Part shown: positions 53,123 to 61,329 of the stretch, piece by piece | Layout of the letters: each line of letters opens with the position of its first letter | Numbering within the stretch: the first letter of the stretch is position 1 | Assembly (NCBI RefSeq): GCF_002810445.1 | Contig: NZ_NEXS01000003.1 | Span: 310,001 to 374,000 of the forward strand | DNA from: Advenella sp. S44 | GTDB taxonomy: Bacteria > Pseudomonadota > Gammaproteobacteria > Burkholderiales > Burkholderiaceae_B | Direction of reading: 5' to 3' | DNA: 64,000 nucleotides | Program-made: the position numbers and the translations under genes | The notes under the pieces: model-generated | Databases searched by the model: none | What the model saw: the letters and a program-made list of their open reading frames with translations, nothing else | Told to the model about the DNA's origin: nothing

Positions 53123-54187
53123 ATGTTTTATCGTGAAAACGGTCAGTTCAAAGTCAGTTACGGGCAGGATCAGCAGATTTTCCCCATCAGGCAGGATCGC
53201 ATTTTTATTGCGCTGCTACTGGTCGTGGCCATCGTGGTTGTGCCGCTGCTATCGTCCAATTATTTTCTGGGCGGGATCATGGTCCCGTTCCTGATTCTGG
53301 CCATGGCGGCTATCGGGCTCAATATTCTGGTGGGCTATTGCGGCCAGATCTCCATGGGTACCGGCGCTTTCATGGCCGTGGGTGCTTATGCAGCCTGGAA
53401 TTTCGGTGTGCGCTTTCCCGAGCTGCCGCTTATTTTCCAGCTTTTGCTCGGCGGCGTCTTTGCCACGCTGGTGGGAATACTTTTCGGCATTCCAAGCTTG
53501 CGGATCCGTGGTTTGTATCTGGCAGTGGCAACACTGGCCGCGCAGTTCTTTGTGGACTGGACCTTCCTGCGCATTCCGTTCTTTACCAATAACTCGTCAT
53601 CCGGCAGTGTGTCGGTGCCACGCCTGGATTTTTTCGGGCTGCCGGTGCAAACGCCCTTGCAAAAGTATCTATTCGTACTTGCCCTGGTAATTGTTATTGC
53701 TGTGCTGGCCAAGAACCTGGTGCGTGGCGCCATCGGGCGAGAGTGGATGGCTATACGCGATATGGACGTGGCCGCTGCCGTGATCGGCATCCGGCCCATG
53801 TATGCCAAGCTGAGCGCATTTGCTGTCAGCTCGTTCATTGTGGGCATTGCAGGCGCCTTGTGGGCGTATATCCATCTGGGTTCATGGGAACCCTCGGCCT
53901 TTGATCTGAACCGCTCATTTCAGTTGCTATTTATGGTGATCATCGGCGGGCTTGGCTCTATTGTCGGCAGTTTCTTCGGGGCGGCCTTTATTGTTCTGGT
54001 TCCCATTATGCTGAACCGGATTCCGGAGATGCTGGGGCTCTCGCTCGGGGTGGATACGGCAGCGCATATTGAGCATATGGTATTTGGCGCGCTGATTGTA
54101 TTTTTCCTGATTGTCGAGCCGCATGGGCTGGCGCGGCTGTGGAGTATCGCGAAAGAAAAATTGCGGATATGGCCGTTTCCGCACTAG
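53123..54187 (+). CDS. livM: ABC transporter permease, LivM type
   Basis: A 354-residue permease with about nine membrane segments: AIGLNILVGYCGQISMGTGA, FGIPSLRIRGLYLAVATLAA, GREWMAIRDMDVAAAVIGI (coupling loop) and FMVIIGGLGSIVGSFFGAAF. The N-terminal 50 residues include a non-conserved hydrophilic start (MFYRENGQFKVSYGQDQQIF). A GGCAGGGGA sequence precedes ATG 53123. It forms the channel with livH; the binding-protein gene livK follows after 73 bp. Confidence 0.93.
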   Translation: MFYRENGQFKVSYGQDQQIFPIRQDRIFIALLLVVAIVVVPLLSSNYFLGGIMVPFLILAMAAIGLNILVGYCGQISMGTGAFMAVGAYAAWNFGVRFPELPLIFQLLLGGVFATLVGILFGIPSLRIRGLYLAVATLAAQFFVDWTFLRIPFFTNNSSSGSVSVPRLDFFGLPVQTPLQKYLFVLALVIVIAVLAKNLVRGAIGREWMAIRDMDVAAAVIGIRPMYAKLSAFAVSSFIVGIAGALWAYIHLGSWEPSAFDLNRSFQLLFMVIIGGLGSIVGSFFGAAFIVLVPIMLNRIPEMLGLSLGVDTAAHIEHMVFGALIVFFLIVEPHGLARLWSIAKEKLRIWPFPH

Positions 54188-54260
54188 TTGTGGTCAGTTT
54201 GCAGTGCTGGAAGTATTCAATAAATAAAACCCATCTGGATGAAAATCCGAGGAGAGAGAC

Positions 54261-55592
54261 ATGAAATTGAACATAAAACAATGGATCGCGGCTATCGGTG
54301 TTGCCGGCGTGCTGGGTACGCTGCCCATACAGGCGCAGGCGGCCGATGAGCAGTTTATCCCGCTGCTGACCTACCGTACGGGTTCGTTTGCGCCGCTGGG
54401 TATCCCCTGGGCCGACGGCAAGATTGATTACCTCAAACTGGTCAACGCGCGTGATGGCGGTATTAACGGCGTGAAGATTGTTTATGAGGAATGCGAAACC
54501 GCCTATGCGACCGATCGCGGCGTAGAGTGTTACGAGCGTCTTAAGGCAGCCCACGGCGGCGCCTCGGGGTTTGACTCGCAATCTACCGGTATCACATTTG
54601 CGGTTTCAGACAAGGCGCCGGGCGACAAGGTGTCTATTGAAACCGTGGGCTATGGCCTGTCCCAGTCTGCCGACGGCTCGGTTTTCGAATGGAATTTCCC
54701 TTTGCTGGGCACATACTGGACAGCCGCTGATGTAATGGTTCAGGATATTGCCAAAAAGCTGGGCGGCGAAGACAAGCTCAAAGGCAAGAAAATTGCGCTT
54801 GTGTACCACGACTCTCCTTACGGCAAAGAGCCGATCCCGTTGCTCAAGGCGCGTGCCCAGGCCAATGGCTTTGAACTACAGCTCTATCCGGTCACCGCCC
54901 CGGGTGTTGAGCAAAAATCCACATGGCTGCAGATTCGTCAGAAACGACCCGATTATGTGTTGCTGTGGAGCGCGGGCATCATGACGCCAACCGCCATTCG
55001 TGAAGCACAGGCAACCGGTTATGCGCGTGACAAGATTTATGCGATCTGGTGGGCCGGCTCGGAAGGCGATGTGAAAGATCTGGGTGAAGTGGCAAAAGGC
55101 TATAACGCCATCACGATTCACAATACTGGTGAAGCCAAAGGCAAGGTCTATGATGACTTGAAAACCCACTTATTCGACAAGGGCCAGGGTTCCAGCAAGA
55201 ACACGCTGGGCACCATCGCCTACACGCGGGGGCTGGTCATTTCGATGCTACAGGTCGAAGCGATTCGTACTGCCCAGGAGAAATACGGCAAGGGCAAGCA
55301 TATGACGTCCGAACAGGTGCGCTGGGGCTTTGAGAACCTGGATCTGACCGAAGACAGGTTAAAGCAAATCGGGTTCGATCAGATTGTTAAACCATTCAAA
55401 ACATCTTGCGCCAATCACGTTGGCCAAGACTGGGCCAGGATCGTTCAGTGGGATGGCAGCAAATTTGTCCCGGCATCAGATTTGTATCAGGCGGACCAGA
55501 AATATGTGGGACCCCTGGTCAAGTCCGAAGCAGAAAAATACGCGCAGGCCAAGAAAATCACGCCTCGTGACTGCGACAAGGCTTCTTCCTGA
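54261..55592 (+). CDS. livK: Periplasmic substrate-binding protein of the Liv-type transporter
   Basis: A 443-residue binding protein. The signal peptide (MKLNIKQWIAAIGVAGVLGT plus LPIQAQA) is probably cleaved before ADEQF. The mature type I periplasmic binding fold begins IPLLTYRTGSFAPLGIPWAD and continues with VKIVYEECETAYATDRGVE and IALVYHDSPYGKEPIPLLKA. It is longer than E. coli LivK (about 370) and resembles receptors for non-amino-acid substrates. ATG 54261 has a GGAGAGAG ribosome-binding site. A large stem-loop after its stop separates it from livF. Confidence 0.9.
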   Translation: MKLNIKQWIAAIGVAGVLGTLPIQAQAADEQFIPLLTYRTGSFAPLGIPWADGKIDYLKLVNARDGGINGVKIVYEECETAYATDRGVECYERLKAAHGGASGFDSQSTGITFAVSDKAPGDKVSIETVGYGLSQSADGSVFEWNFPLLGTYWTAADVMVQDIAKKLGGEDKLKGKKIALVYHDSPYGKEPIPLLKARAQANGFELQLYPVTAPGVEQKSTWLQIRQKRPDYVLLWSAGIMTPTAIREAQATGYARDKIYAIWWAGSEGDVKDLGEVAKGYNAITIHNTGEAKGKVYDDLKTHLFDKGQGSSKNTLGTIAYTRGLVISMLQVEAIRTAQEKYGKGKHMTSEQVRWGFENLDLTEDRLKQIGFDQIVKPFKTSCANHVGQDWARIVQWDGSKFVPASDLYQADQKYVGPLVKSEAEKYAQAKKITPRDCDKASS

Positions 55593-55606
55593 GGCGCAGG
55601 GCACGT

Positions 55607-55639
55607 CCGCCCCCAACGCGGTACGGCGTTGACGGGCGG
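55607..55639 (+). promoter_or_regulatory. Intercistronic stem-loop between livK and livF
   Basis: CCGCCC (55607-55612) pairs with GGGCGG (55634-55639), and AACGC (55615-55619) with GCGTT (55626-55630), around a six-base loop. No T-run follows, so it is unlikely to terminate. In binding-protein operons such structures typically stabilise the upstream binding-protein message, giving an excess of receptor over ATPase. Confidence 0.6.
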
Positions 55640-55674
55640 GCCACCTATCAGACAGCACATAGCGGGATATCAAT

Positions 55675-56526
55675 ATGCAAACCACGTCACAGACACCAGA
55701 TGCCACCATCGCACCGGGATCGGAACGATTGTTATTGAACGTCAACGGCATTGAGGTGATCTACAACCATGTGATTCTTGTACTGCGCGGCGTTTCGCTG
55801 GTGGTGCCGGAAGGCAAAATCGTCGCGCTGCTAGGGGCAAACGGAGCCGGCAAGACAACGACGCTGCGTGCCGTCTCGAACCTGCTCAAAAGCGAGCGAG
55901 GCGATGTGACCAAAGGCACGATTCATTATCAGGATGAACGGGTGGACAGTATGACGCCGGCCGACCTCGTCAAGCGGGGCGTGGTTCAAGTCATGGAAGG
56001 CCGTCATTGCTTCGGTCACCTGACCATCGAGGAAAACCTGTTAACTGGTGCTTATACGCGCAAGGTGAGCAAGGGTGACATTAACGCCTCGCTGGATCGG
56101 GTCTACCAGTATTTTCCAAGGCTCAAGCAACGTCGCAGCAGTCAGGCCGGCTACACCTCGGGTGGCGAACAGCAGATGGCCGCCATCGGTAGGGCCTTGA
56201 TGGCCGATCCGAAAATGATCCTGCTGGATGAGCCATCCATGGGCCTGGCGCCACAGATTGTCGAGGAGATTTTTGAGATCGTGCGCGATCTCAATACCCG
56301 CGAGCGGGTGAGTTTCTTGCTGGCCGAGCAGAACACCAACATCGCGCTGCGTTATGCGGACTATGGCTATATCCTGGAAAGCGGTCGCGTGATGATGGAC
56401 GGCACCGCGCAGGCGCTGGCCACCAACGACGATGTGAAAGAGTTTTATCTGGGTATTGAAAGCGGAGATCGAAAGAGTTTTCGCGACACCAAATTTTATC
56501 GCCGCCGCAAGCGCTGGCTGGCCTAG
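55675..56526 (+). CDS. livF: Branched-chain-amino-acid-type ABC transporter ATP-binding protein
   Basis: A 283-residue ATPase of the LivF type with an N-terminal extension of about 20 residues (TTSQTPDATIAPGSERLLLN). Walker A is LLGANGAGKTTTLRAVSNLL, the signature TSGGEQQMAAIGRALMADP, Walker B ILLDEPSMGLAPQ and the Q-loop VVQVMEGRHCFG. A C-terminal basic tail follows (RDTKFYRRRKRWLA). It lies 82 bp after livK and nine before the PaaK-like gene. The long tail is slightly unusual for LivF. Confidence 0.93.
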   Translation: MQTTSQTPDATIAPGSERLLLNVNGIEVIYNHVILVLRGVSLVVPEGKIVALLGANGAGKTTTLRAVSNLLKSERGDVTKGTIHYQDERVDSMTPADLVKRGVVQVMEGRHCFGHLTIEENLLTGAYTRKVSKGDINASLDRVYQYFPRLKQRRSSQAGYTSGGEQQMAAIGRALMADPKMILLDEPSMGLAPQIVEEIFEIVRDLNTRERVSFLLAEQNTNIALRYADYGYILESGRVMMDGTAQALATNDDVKEFYLGIESGDRKSFRDTKFYRRRKRWLA

Positions 56527-56535
56527 GAGCAGAGA

Positions 56536-57816
56536 ATGACTGAGTATTTCGATGCTCTGGAAGTGCGCGATCAGGGGCAGCGCGAAGCTGATCTGTTTGC
56601 TGCATTGCCCGCCGCGCTGGCAGCTGCACAAGACCGCGCGCCCGCGATTGCCGCGCAACTGGAAGGCATGCAGGTAGAGCAGATCCGCAGTCGACAGGCG
56701 CTGGCCAAGGTGCCGGTATTACGCAAATCAGAATTGCTCAAAAGGCAGCAGGCGCAGCGCGCCCGGGCCGGCAACGTGGCTAAACGCAATGTGGTAGAGC
56801 ACGTTTTCGGTGGGTTTTCTGCTATTGGCTGGGGCCAGGCGGCCCGTGTGTTTGCTTCGCCCGGACCGATTTATGAGCCGGAAAGTAAACGCCCCGATTA
56901 CTGGCGCTTTGGCCGCGCGCTTTACGCGGCTGGTTTTCGGCCTAACACCTTGTTGTATAACTGCTTTTCTTACCATTTCACCCCTGCCGGCTCCATGTTT
57001 GAAACCGCCGGGCTGGCCATTGGCTGCACGGTGTTTCCCGGCGGGGTGGGACAGACGGAAATGCAGGTGGCAACCATTCACGATCTGCAGCCCGAGGGGT
57101 ATGCCGGCACGCCCAGTTTTCTCAAACTGATTCTGGAAAAGGCCGATGAAATGCAGGTTCCGCTACCTTCGCTCAAGCGGGCCCTGTTTTCGGGCGAAGC
57201 CTTTCCGCCGTCGTTGCAGACGTGGTTTGCGCAACGCGGCATCCATGGCTATCAGGCATACGGCACAGCCGACCTGGGCCTGATCGCCTACGAATCTGAG
57301 GCGCGCGACGGGCTGATTATTAGCGAGGATATCGTGCTGGAAATTGTGCGGCCCGGAACGAATGAGCCGGTGCCCGACGGTGAGGTCGGCGAAATCGTCG
57401 TCACCACCCTGAATCCCGACTACCCGTTGCTGCGGTTTGGCACAGGGGATTTGTCGGCCATCATGCCGGGACATTCGGCCTGCGGTCGGACCAACAAGCG
57501 GATTCGCGGCTGGATGGGGCGGGCAGACCAGACCACCAAGGTGCGGGGTATGTTTGTGCATCCCGAGCAAATTGCGGCGGTCGTCAATCGCTTTGAGCAG
57601 GTCAGCAAGGCCAGGCTGGTCGTTTCCGGCGAAACCGGGCGCGACGATATGACGCTGTTTGTTGAAGTGGATGGCACGCCTGCTGCCCAGCTGCAGGAAA
57701 AACTGGGCAACGTCGTGCGGGAGGTCACCAAGCTGCGTGCCACGATTGTTTTTGTTGGGGCTGGTGAACTGGCCAATGATGGCAAGGTGATCGAGGACAG
57801 TCGGTCTTACGAGTGA
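56536..57816 (+). CDS. Phenylacetate-CoA ligase-like AMP-dependent synthetase
   Basis: A 426-residue adenylate-forming protein of the PaaK group. The middle has LYNCFSYHFTPAGSMFE, PEGYAGTPSFLKLILEKAD, LKRALFSGEAFPPSL and the acyl-adenylate GYQAYGTADLGLIAYESE. The C-terminal third reads PDGEVGEIVVTTLNPDYPLL and FGTGDLSAI. The usual N-terminal ATP-binding Ser/Thr/Gly loop of PaaK (SSGTTG-like) is not recognisable; at the matching place there is EHVFGGFSAIGW. Catalysis may differ from true PaaK. It is the last gene of the operon, with AGGAG before ATG 56536. Confidence 0.85.
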   Translation: MTEYFDALEVRDQGQREADLFAALPAALAAAQDRAPAIAAQLEGMQVEQIRSRQALAKVPVLRKSELLKRQQAQRARAGNVAKRNVVEHVFGGFSAIGWGQAARVFASPGPIYEPESKRPDYWRFGRALYAAGFRPNTLLYNCFSYHFTPAGSMFETAGLAIGCTVFPGGVGQTEMQVATIHDLQPEGYAGTPSFLKLILEKADEMQVPLPSLKRALFSGEAFPPSLQTWFAQRGIHGYQAYGTADLGLIAYESEARDGLIISEDIVLEIVRPGTNEPVPDGEVGEIVVTTLNPDYPLLRFGTGDLSAIMPGHSACGRTNKRIRGWMGRADQTTKVRGMFVHPEQIAAVVNRFEQVSKARLVVSGETGRDDMTLFVEVDGTPAAQLQEKLGNVVREVTKLRATIVFVGAGELANDGKVIEDSRSYE

Positions 57817-57824
57817 CAATCGCC

Positions 57825-58598
57825 TCAGATGGGGGGATCCTGCAAGGCTTGCAACAGGGCTTGGTCAAAATCGGCGGCAGGACGGCCCAACTGTTCCATG
57901 ACTGACGTGGTCTTTTGCGTCAGATAGCGCACCGGGCTCTGTAGCGCCGCTTCAAAGCGATTGGCCATGGCGGTCAGCATGGCGCTGTCGGCGTTAACCA
58001 GAATGACCGCATGGGACAACAGCGAGAACAAAGGCGTTGCGGCCGCCTTGTTGCGGCGCCAGTATTGGGCCGTGCCCGCAATTTTCTTGCCATCGACAGC
58101 CAGATTGAACCTGCCGTCGCAAAAGGAGCCCTGCACCGGCTGGGGCGTGGCCTCAATTGCGCAAGCGGCCAGTGTGCGGGCGATTAGTTCACAGAGCCCC
58201 AGGTATTGGGATTCTGCGTGCTGCAGGGGGTATTTGGCGGCTATCGGATAGGCCAGATGCAGATTGATCACACCCGATGCCTGTGGGACCACGCCGCCGC
58301 CCGAGAGGCGCACATCGACTGGCAGGCCTTCTTGCGCCAACTGGCTGCGGGCGGCATCAAATTGTGGATGGCGCTGATAGCTGCGCGGCACGCTGATGCC
58401 CGGTGTGGCATGGTGGATGACGGCATAGCGTTGCCCCTGGTCGGCCAGATCCAGCAGCGCTGTCTCGCCGTCTCGTCGGCTGCGTCCATCACGGAAAATG
58501 GTATTGGCAGCCAGCAACAAAAAGGGTGGATTCATGGGGGCAGGCAAGTCTCGCGTGAAATTGATCCATTCAGCGGGCAGATGGGATTGCGATAGCAC
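57825..58598 (-). CDS. Lipoate-protein ligase A-like protein (BPL/LplA/LipB fold)
   Basis: A 257-residue protein of the biotin/lipoate protein ligase fold. The core has VDVRLSGGGVVPQASGVINL, the lipoate ligase RxxGGG loop, and later GSFCDGRFNLAVDGKKIAGT with the catalytic Lys in DGKKIAG. LplA attaches free lipoate with ATP. Because lipB and lipA are also in the window, this would be a salvage route, or a LipL/LipM-like acyltransferase. GTG 58598 gives the longest form; ATG 58535 is a shorter choice, neither with a strong Shine-Dalgarno. It is convergent with the liv operon, with eight bases between stops. Confidence 0.8.
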   Translation of the reverse strand: MLSQSHLPAEWINFTRDLPAPMNPPFLLLAANTIFRDGRSRRDGETALLDLADQGQRYAVIHHATPGISVPRSYQRHPQFDAARSQLAQEGLPVDVRLSGGGVVPQASGVINLHLAYPIAAKYPLQHAESQYLGLCELIARTLAACAIEATPQPVQGSFCDGRFNLAVDGKKIAGTAQYWRRNKAAATPLFSLLSHAVILVNADSAMLTAMANRFEAALQSPVRYLTQKTTSVMEQLGRPAADFDQALLQALQDPPI

Positions 58599-58639
58599 TA
58601 CCCTGCATGCCTTTGCTTACCCCTGGCGCGTCCAGGCTA

Positions 58640-59152
58640 TCAGGCTTCGGCCTGTTCCTTTGCCTGCTTTTTCAGCTTGGTCTTAATACGATTTTGCTTC
58701 AATGGCGACAGATATTCGACAAATACCTTGCCCAGCAAGTGGTCCAGCTCGTGTTGTACGCAAACGGCCAGCAAGCCTTCTGCGTCAAATTCATACGTTT
58801 CGCCTTGCTCATTGAGCGCGCGCACACGGATGCTTGCCGAACGCTCTACCTTGTCGTATATGCCCGGCACCGACAGGCAGCCTTCTTCATAGACCTGTTT
58901 TTCGTCGCTTTTCCAGATGATTTCGGGGTTGATCAGCGCCAGAAGGTCGTCGCCTTCCTCGGAGACATCAATAACCACAACGCGTTCGTGTACGTTGACC
59001 TGCGTTGCCGCCAGCCCGACGCCGGGTGCATCGTACATCGTTTCGGCCATGTCGCGAACAAGCTGGCGAATGCGGTCATCCACCTGGGCTACGGGTTTTG
59101 CCACCGTATGCAGCCGGGGATCTGGAAATTGAAGAATAGGTAAGAGTGCCAT
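58640..59152 (-). CDS. def: Peptide deformylase
   Basis: Removes the N-formyl group from nascent proteins; 170 residues, Fe(II)-dependent. The three conserved motifs are GVGLAATQ (residues 44-51), EGCLS with Cys92, and HELDH with His134, Glu135 and His138. A Lys/Gln/Glu-rich C-terminal tail follows. ATG 59152 begins the conserved domain; the upstream open frame is not family-like. No Shine-Dalgarno is seen, and TATAAT lies on its strand just upstream (59165-59160), so a leaderless or very short leader is possible. In many bacteria def and fmt are adjacent; here fmt is about 4 kb away in the opposite orientation. Confidence 0.95.
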   Translation of the reverse strand: MALLPILQFPDPRLHTVAKPVAQVDDRIRQLVRDMAETMYDAPGVGLAATQVNVHERVVVIDVSEEGDDLLALINPEIIWKSDEKQVYEEGCLSVPGIYDKVERSASIRVRALNEQGETYEFDAEGLLAVCVQHELDHLLGKVFVEYLSPLKQNRIKTKLKKQAKEQAEA

Positions 59153-59278
59153 GGCAAATATTATAATTGAAATCAACGTTGCTGGGGTACACAGCCGCAA
59201 GGCGGCTGTCAGCGACAAAGACGAGGCGGCAGTATAAAGTCCCAAGGCAGCGGGATCAGAAGGTTACAAGGCGATCAG

Positions 59279-59332
59279 AATAAAGTCACCACGTAGACAG
59301 AATAAAGTCATAAGGTGGCCGCAATAAAGTCA
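59279..59332. repeat. Three AATAAAGTCA boxes at exact 22-bp spacing (def/dprA intergenic region)
   Basis: Identical AATAAAGTCA decamers start at 59279, 59301 and 59323. A weaker form TATAAAGTCC starts at 59233. The first two are also preceded by CAG, so the repeat unit is a full 22 bp with a variable half. Position and spacing suggest a regulatory array of direct repeats upstream of dprA. Confidence 0.75.
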
Positions 59333-59381
59333 TCCTGTGGGTGCCGCAGAAAAATCCCGCTTTGCCTAGCCGCTATGTTCT

Positions 59382-59387
59382 TATAAT
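59382..59387 (+). promoter_or_regulatory. -10 box upstream of dprA
   Basis: A perfect TATAAT lies 34 bp before the chosen dprA start. The -35 region (TTTGCC near 59361) is poor. The three AATAAAGTCA boxes end about 50 bp upstream of it, the position expected for an activator. Confidence 0.5.
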
Positions 59388-59420
59388 GGGGTGTTTTTTC
59401 ACAAATTCAAGCGGGTGAGT

Positions 59421-60653
59421 ATGGCAATGTCAGATGAAGAGCGGTATGCGTGGATTCGTCTCACGCTCGAGCCCGGTATCGGTCCCGTGACCGCCCGCCA
59501 TCTGCTGGTTGCCTTCGGGTTGCCGCAGGATATTTTCGGGGCGTCGCCAGCGGCGCTGATGAAGGTGGTGCCGCAAAAGCTGGCATTGCAGCTGGCTGGG
59601 CCGGTCAATCCGCAAATCCACGCACTCATAGAGCGCACTTTTGAATGGCTGGGGCGTGCGGGCCATCATATTGTGACGCTGGCCGACGAACATTATCCGG
59701 CGCGATTGCTGGACACTGCCGATCCGCCATCGCTGCTTTACGTCGATGGCGACCCTCAGGTGCTTGCCGGGCCTGCCATTGCTATGGTGGGAGCGCGCTC
59801 CGCTACCGTTGGCGGCACCGATAACGCTTTTGCGTTTGCCCGGCACCTGGCCGAGGCCGGCTGGACGATCGTCAGCGGCCTGGCGCAGGGCATTGACGCG
59901 GCCGCCCATGAGGGGGCATTGGCCAGCGGCGTGATGCCGGCCACGATTGCCGTCATGGGAACCGGGATCAATCGCGTCTATCCGGCAATCAACAAGGATC
60001 TGGCCATGCGCATCCGGGAGCAGGGGGCGCTGGTCAGCGAGTTGCCGCTGGATACCGCAGCCGTGGCGCACCAGTTTCCGCGCCGCAACCGTATTGTCGC
60101 CGGGCTGTCCCTGGGCGTATTGGTGGTGGAGGCCGCGCAACGTAGCGGTTCGCTCACTACGGCACGCCTGGCAGGGGAAAATGGTCGCGAAGTGTTTGCC
60201 ATTCCCGGTTCCATCCATTCTCCGCTGTCACGCGGCTGTCATGCGCTGATCCGTCAGGGTGCCAAGCTGGTGGAAACCGCCCAGGACATCGTCGAAGAAC
60301 TCTCGCGCAGCGGCGCTGTGCCAAAGTCCGGGGCGGGGTCCGACTCCGGCTCGCAATCGGCGCAGCAAGAGCCGGCTGTACAGAAGCAGGGAAGACCTGT
60401 CGCGGCCCGCGGGTCGGCCAGATCTGACCTTGCGCCAGCCGTTCCCGACATGGCGACAGACAGCGTCAATCCGGTACACGAGCACGTTCTGCAGAAAATA
60501 GGATTCGATCCGGTTTCCATGGATATGCTTGTGCTCCGACTGCAGATTACGGTCAGTGAACTGGCGGGATTGCTGGCAGAGCTGGAGATGACCGGAAAAA
60601 TCGTTCGGCTGCCTGACGGGCGTTATCTGCAACGAGCGAATCCCTTACAATAG
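59421..60653 (+). CDS. dprA: DNA processing protein DprA (Smf)
   Basis: Loads RecA onto incoming single-stranded DNA during natural transformation; 410 residues. An N-terminal SAM-like domain (LTLEPGIGPVTARHLLVAFG) is followed by the Rossmann DprA core: AMVGARSATVGGTDNAFAFA, GWTIVSGLAQGIDAAAHEGA, GTGINRVYPAINKDL, SELPLDTAAVAHQFPRRNRI and SLTTARLAGENGREVFAIPG. A Pro/Ala/Ser-rich linker leads to the C-terminal winged-helix DML1-like domain (LQKIGFDPVSMDMLVLRLQI). ATG 59421 is used; GTG 59391 would add ten residues. The gene is divergent from def across the repeat-containing promoter region. Confidence 0.95.
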   Translation: MAMSDEERYAWIRLTLEPGIGPVTARHLLVAFGLPQDIFGASPAALMKVVPQKLALQLAGPVNPQIHALIERTFEWLGRAGHHIVTLADEHYPARLLDTADPPSLLYVDGDPQVLAGPAIAMVGARSATVGGTDNAFAFARHLAEAGWTIVSGLAQGIDAAAHEGALASGVMPATIAVMGTGINRVYPAINKDLAMRIREQGALVSELPLDTAAVAHQFPRRNRIVAGLSLGVLVVEAAQRSGSLTTARLAGENGREVFAIPGSIHSPLSRGCHALIRQGAKLVETAQDIVEELSRSGAVPKSGAGSDSGSQSAQQEPAVQKQGRPVAARGSARSDLAPAVPDMATDSVNPVHEHVLQKIGFDPVSMDMLVLRLQITVSELAGLLAELEMTGKIVRLPDGRYLQRANPLQ

Positions 60654-60738
60654 TTGCATAACAAGGCCGTTATCATTCTCCCGCAAGCGGTACACCCGCA
60701 ACATTCCCTTTATATTCAAGCCCAAACAGGAGCACTTA

Positions 60739-61317
60739 ATGAGCGCCAGGTTCAAAGTTCTGATCATTATCGGCAGTCTTCGTGAAAAATCCTACAATGC
60801 TGCAATTGCACGGCAACTGAGTTCGCTGGCCCCTGACAACCTGGAACTGATTTACGCCCCTTCCATTGGCACGCTGCCGCACTATAACCAGGACGTGCAG
60901 GATGCTGGCTTTCCCAAGGAAGTACAGGCCTTTGCCGATGCCATTGTCGCAGCCGACGGCCTGATTTTTGTGACACCTGAGTATAACTACTCGGTGCCCG
61001 GTGTACTGAAAAATGCCATTGACTGGGTATCCCGAATGCGCCCCCTGCCATTTGACAACAAGGCAGGCTCGATCATTTCGGCCTCGGGTGGCGCCATCGG
61101 CGGCGCCAGAATGCAGTATCACCTGCGCCAGATCCTGGTCGCCATGAATATGCATCTGGTCAACCGGCCCGAGATCATGGTCGGCACAGTACAGAATAAA
61201 ACCGAAGGCGAAGGCGGCAATATTACCGATGAAACCACACTGACTTTCATTGGCAATCATCTGAAGGAACTGGCTCGGGTGCTTGAGCTGCATCATCAAA
61301 AACAGAACCAGGCCTGA
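60739..61317 (+). CDS. NAD(P)H-dependent FMN reductase family protein
   Basis: Flavodoxin-like oxidoreductase of 192 residues (ChrR/azoreductase-type NADPH-dependent FMN reductase). The N-terminal FMN phosphate loop reads LIIIGSLREKSYNAAIARQL. The second FMN region FVTPEYNYSVPGVLKNAIDW is characteristic, as is SIISASGGAIGGARMQYHLR. ATG 60739 has a GGAG ribosome-binding site. It is 12 bp before the HMG-CoA lyase gene, so the two are probably cotranscribed. It may reduce quinones, azo compounds or chromate; no native substrate can be read. Confidence 0.92.
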   Translation: MSARFKVLIIIGSLREKSYNAAIARQLSSLAPDNLELIYAPSIGTLPHYNQDVQDAGFPKEVQAFADAIVAADGLIFVTPEYNYSVPGVLKNAIDWVSRMRPLPFDNKAGSIISASGGAIGGARMQYHLRQILVAMNMHLVNRPEIMVGTVQNKTEGEGGNITDETTLTFIGNHLKELARVLELHHQKQNQA

Positions 61318-61329
61318 TCGGAGATCATC

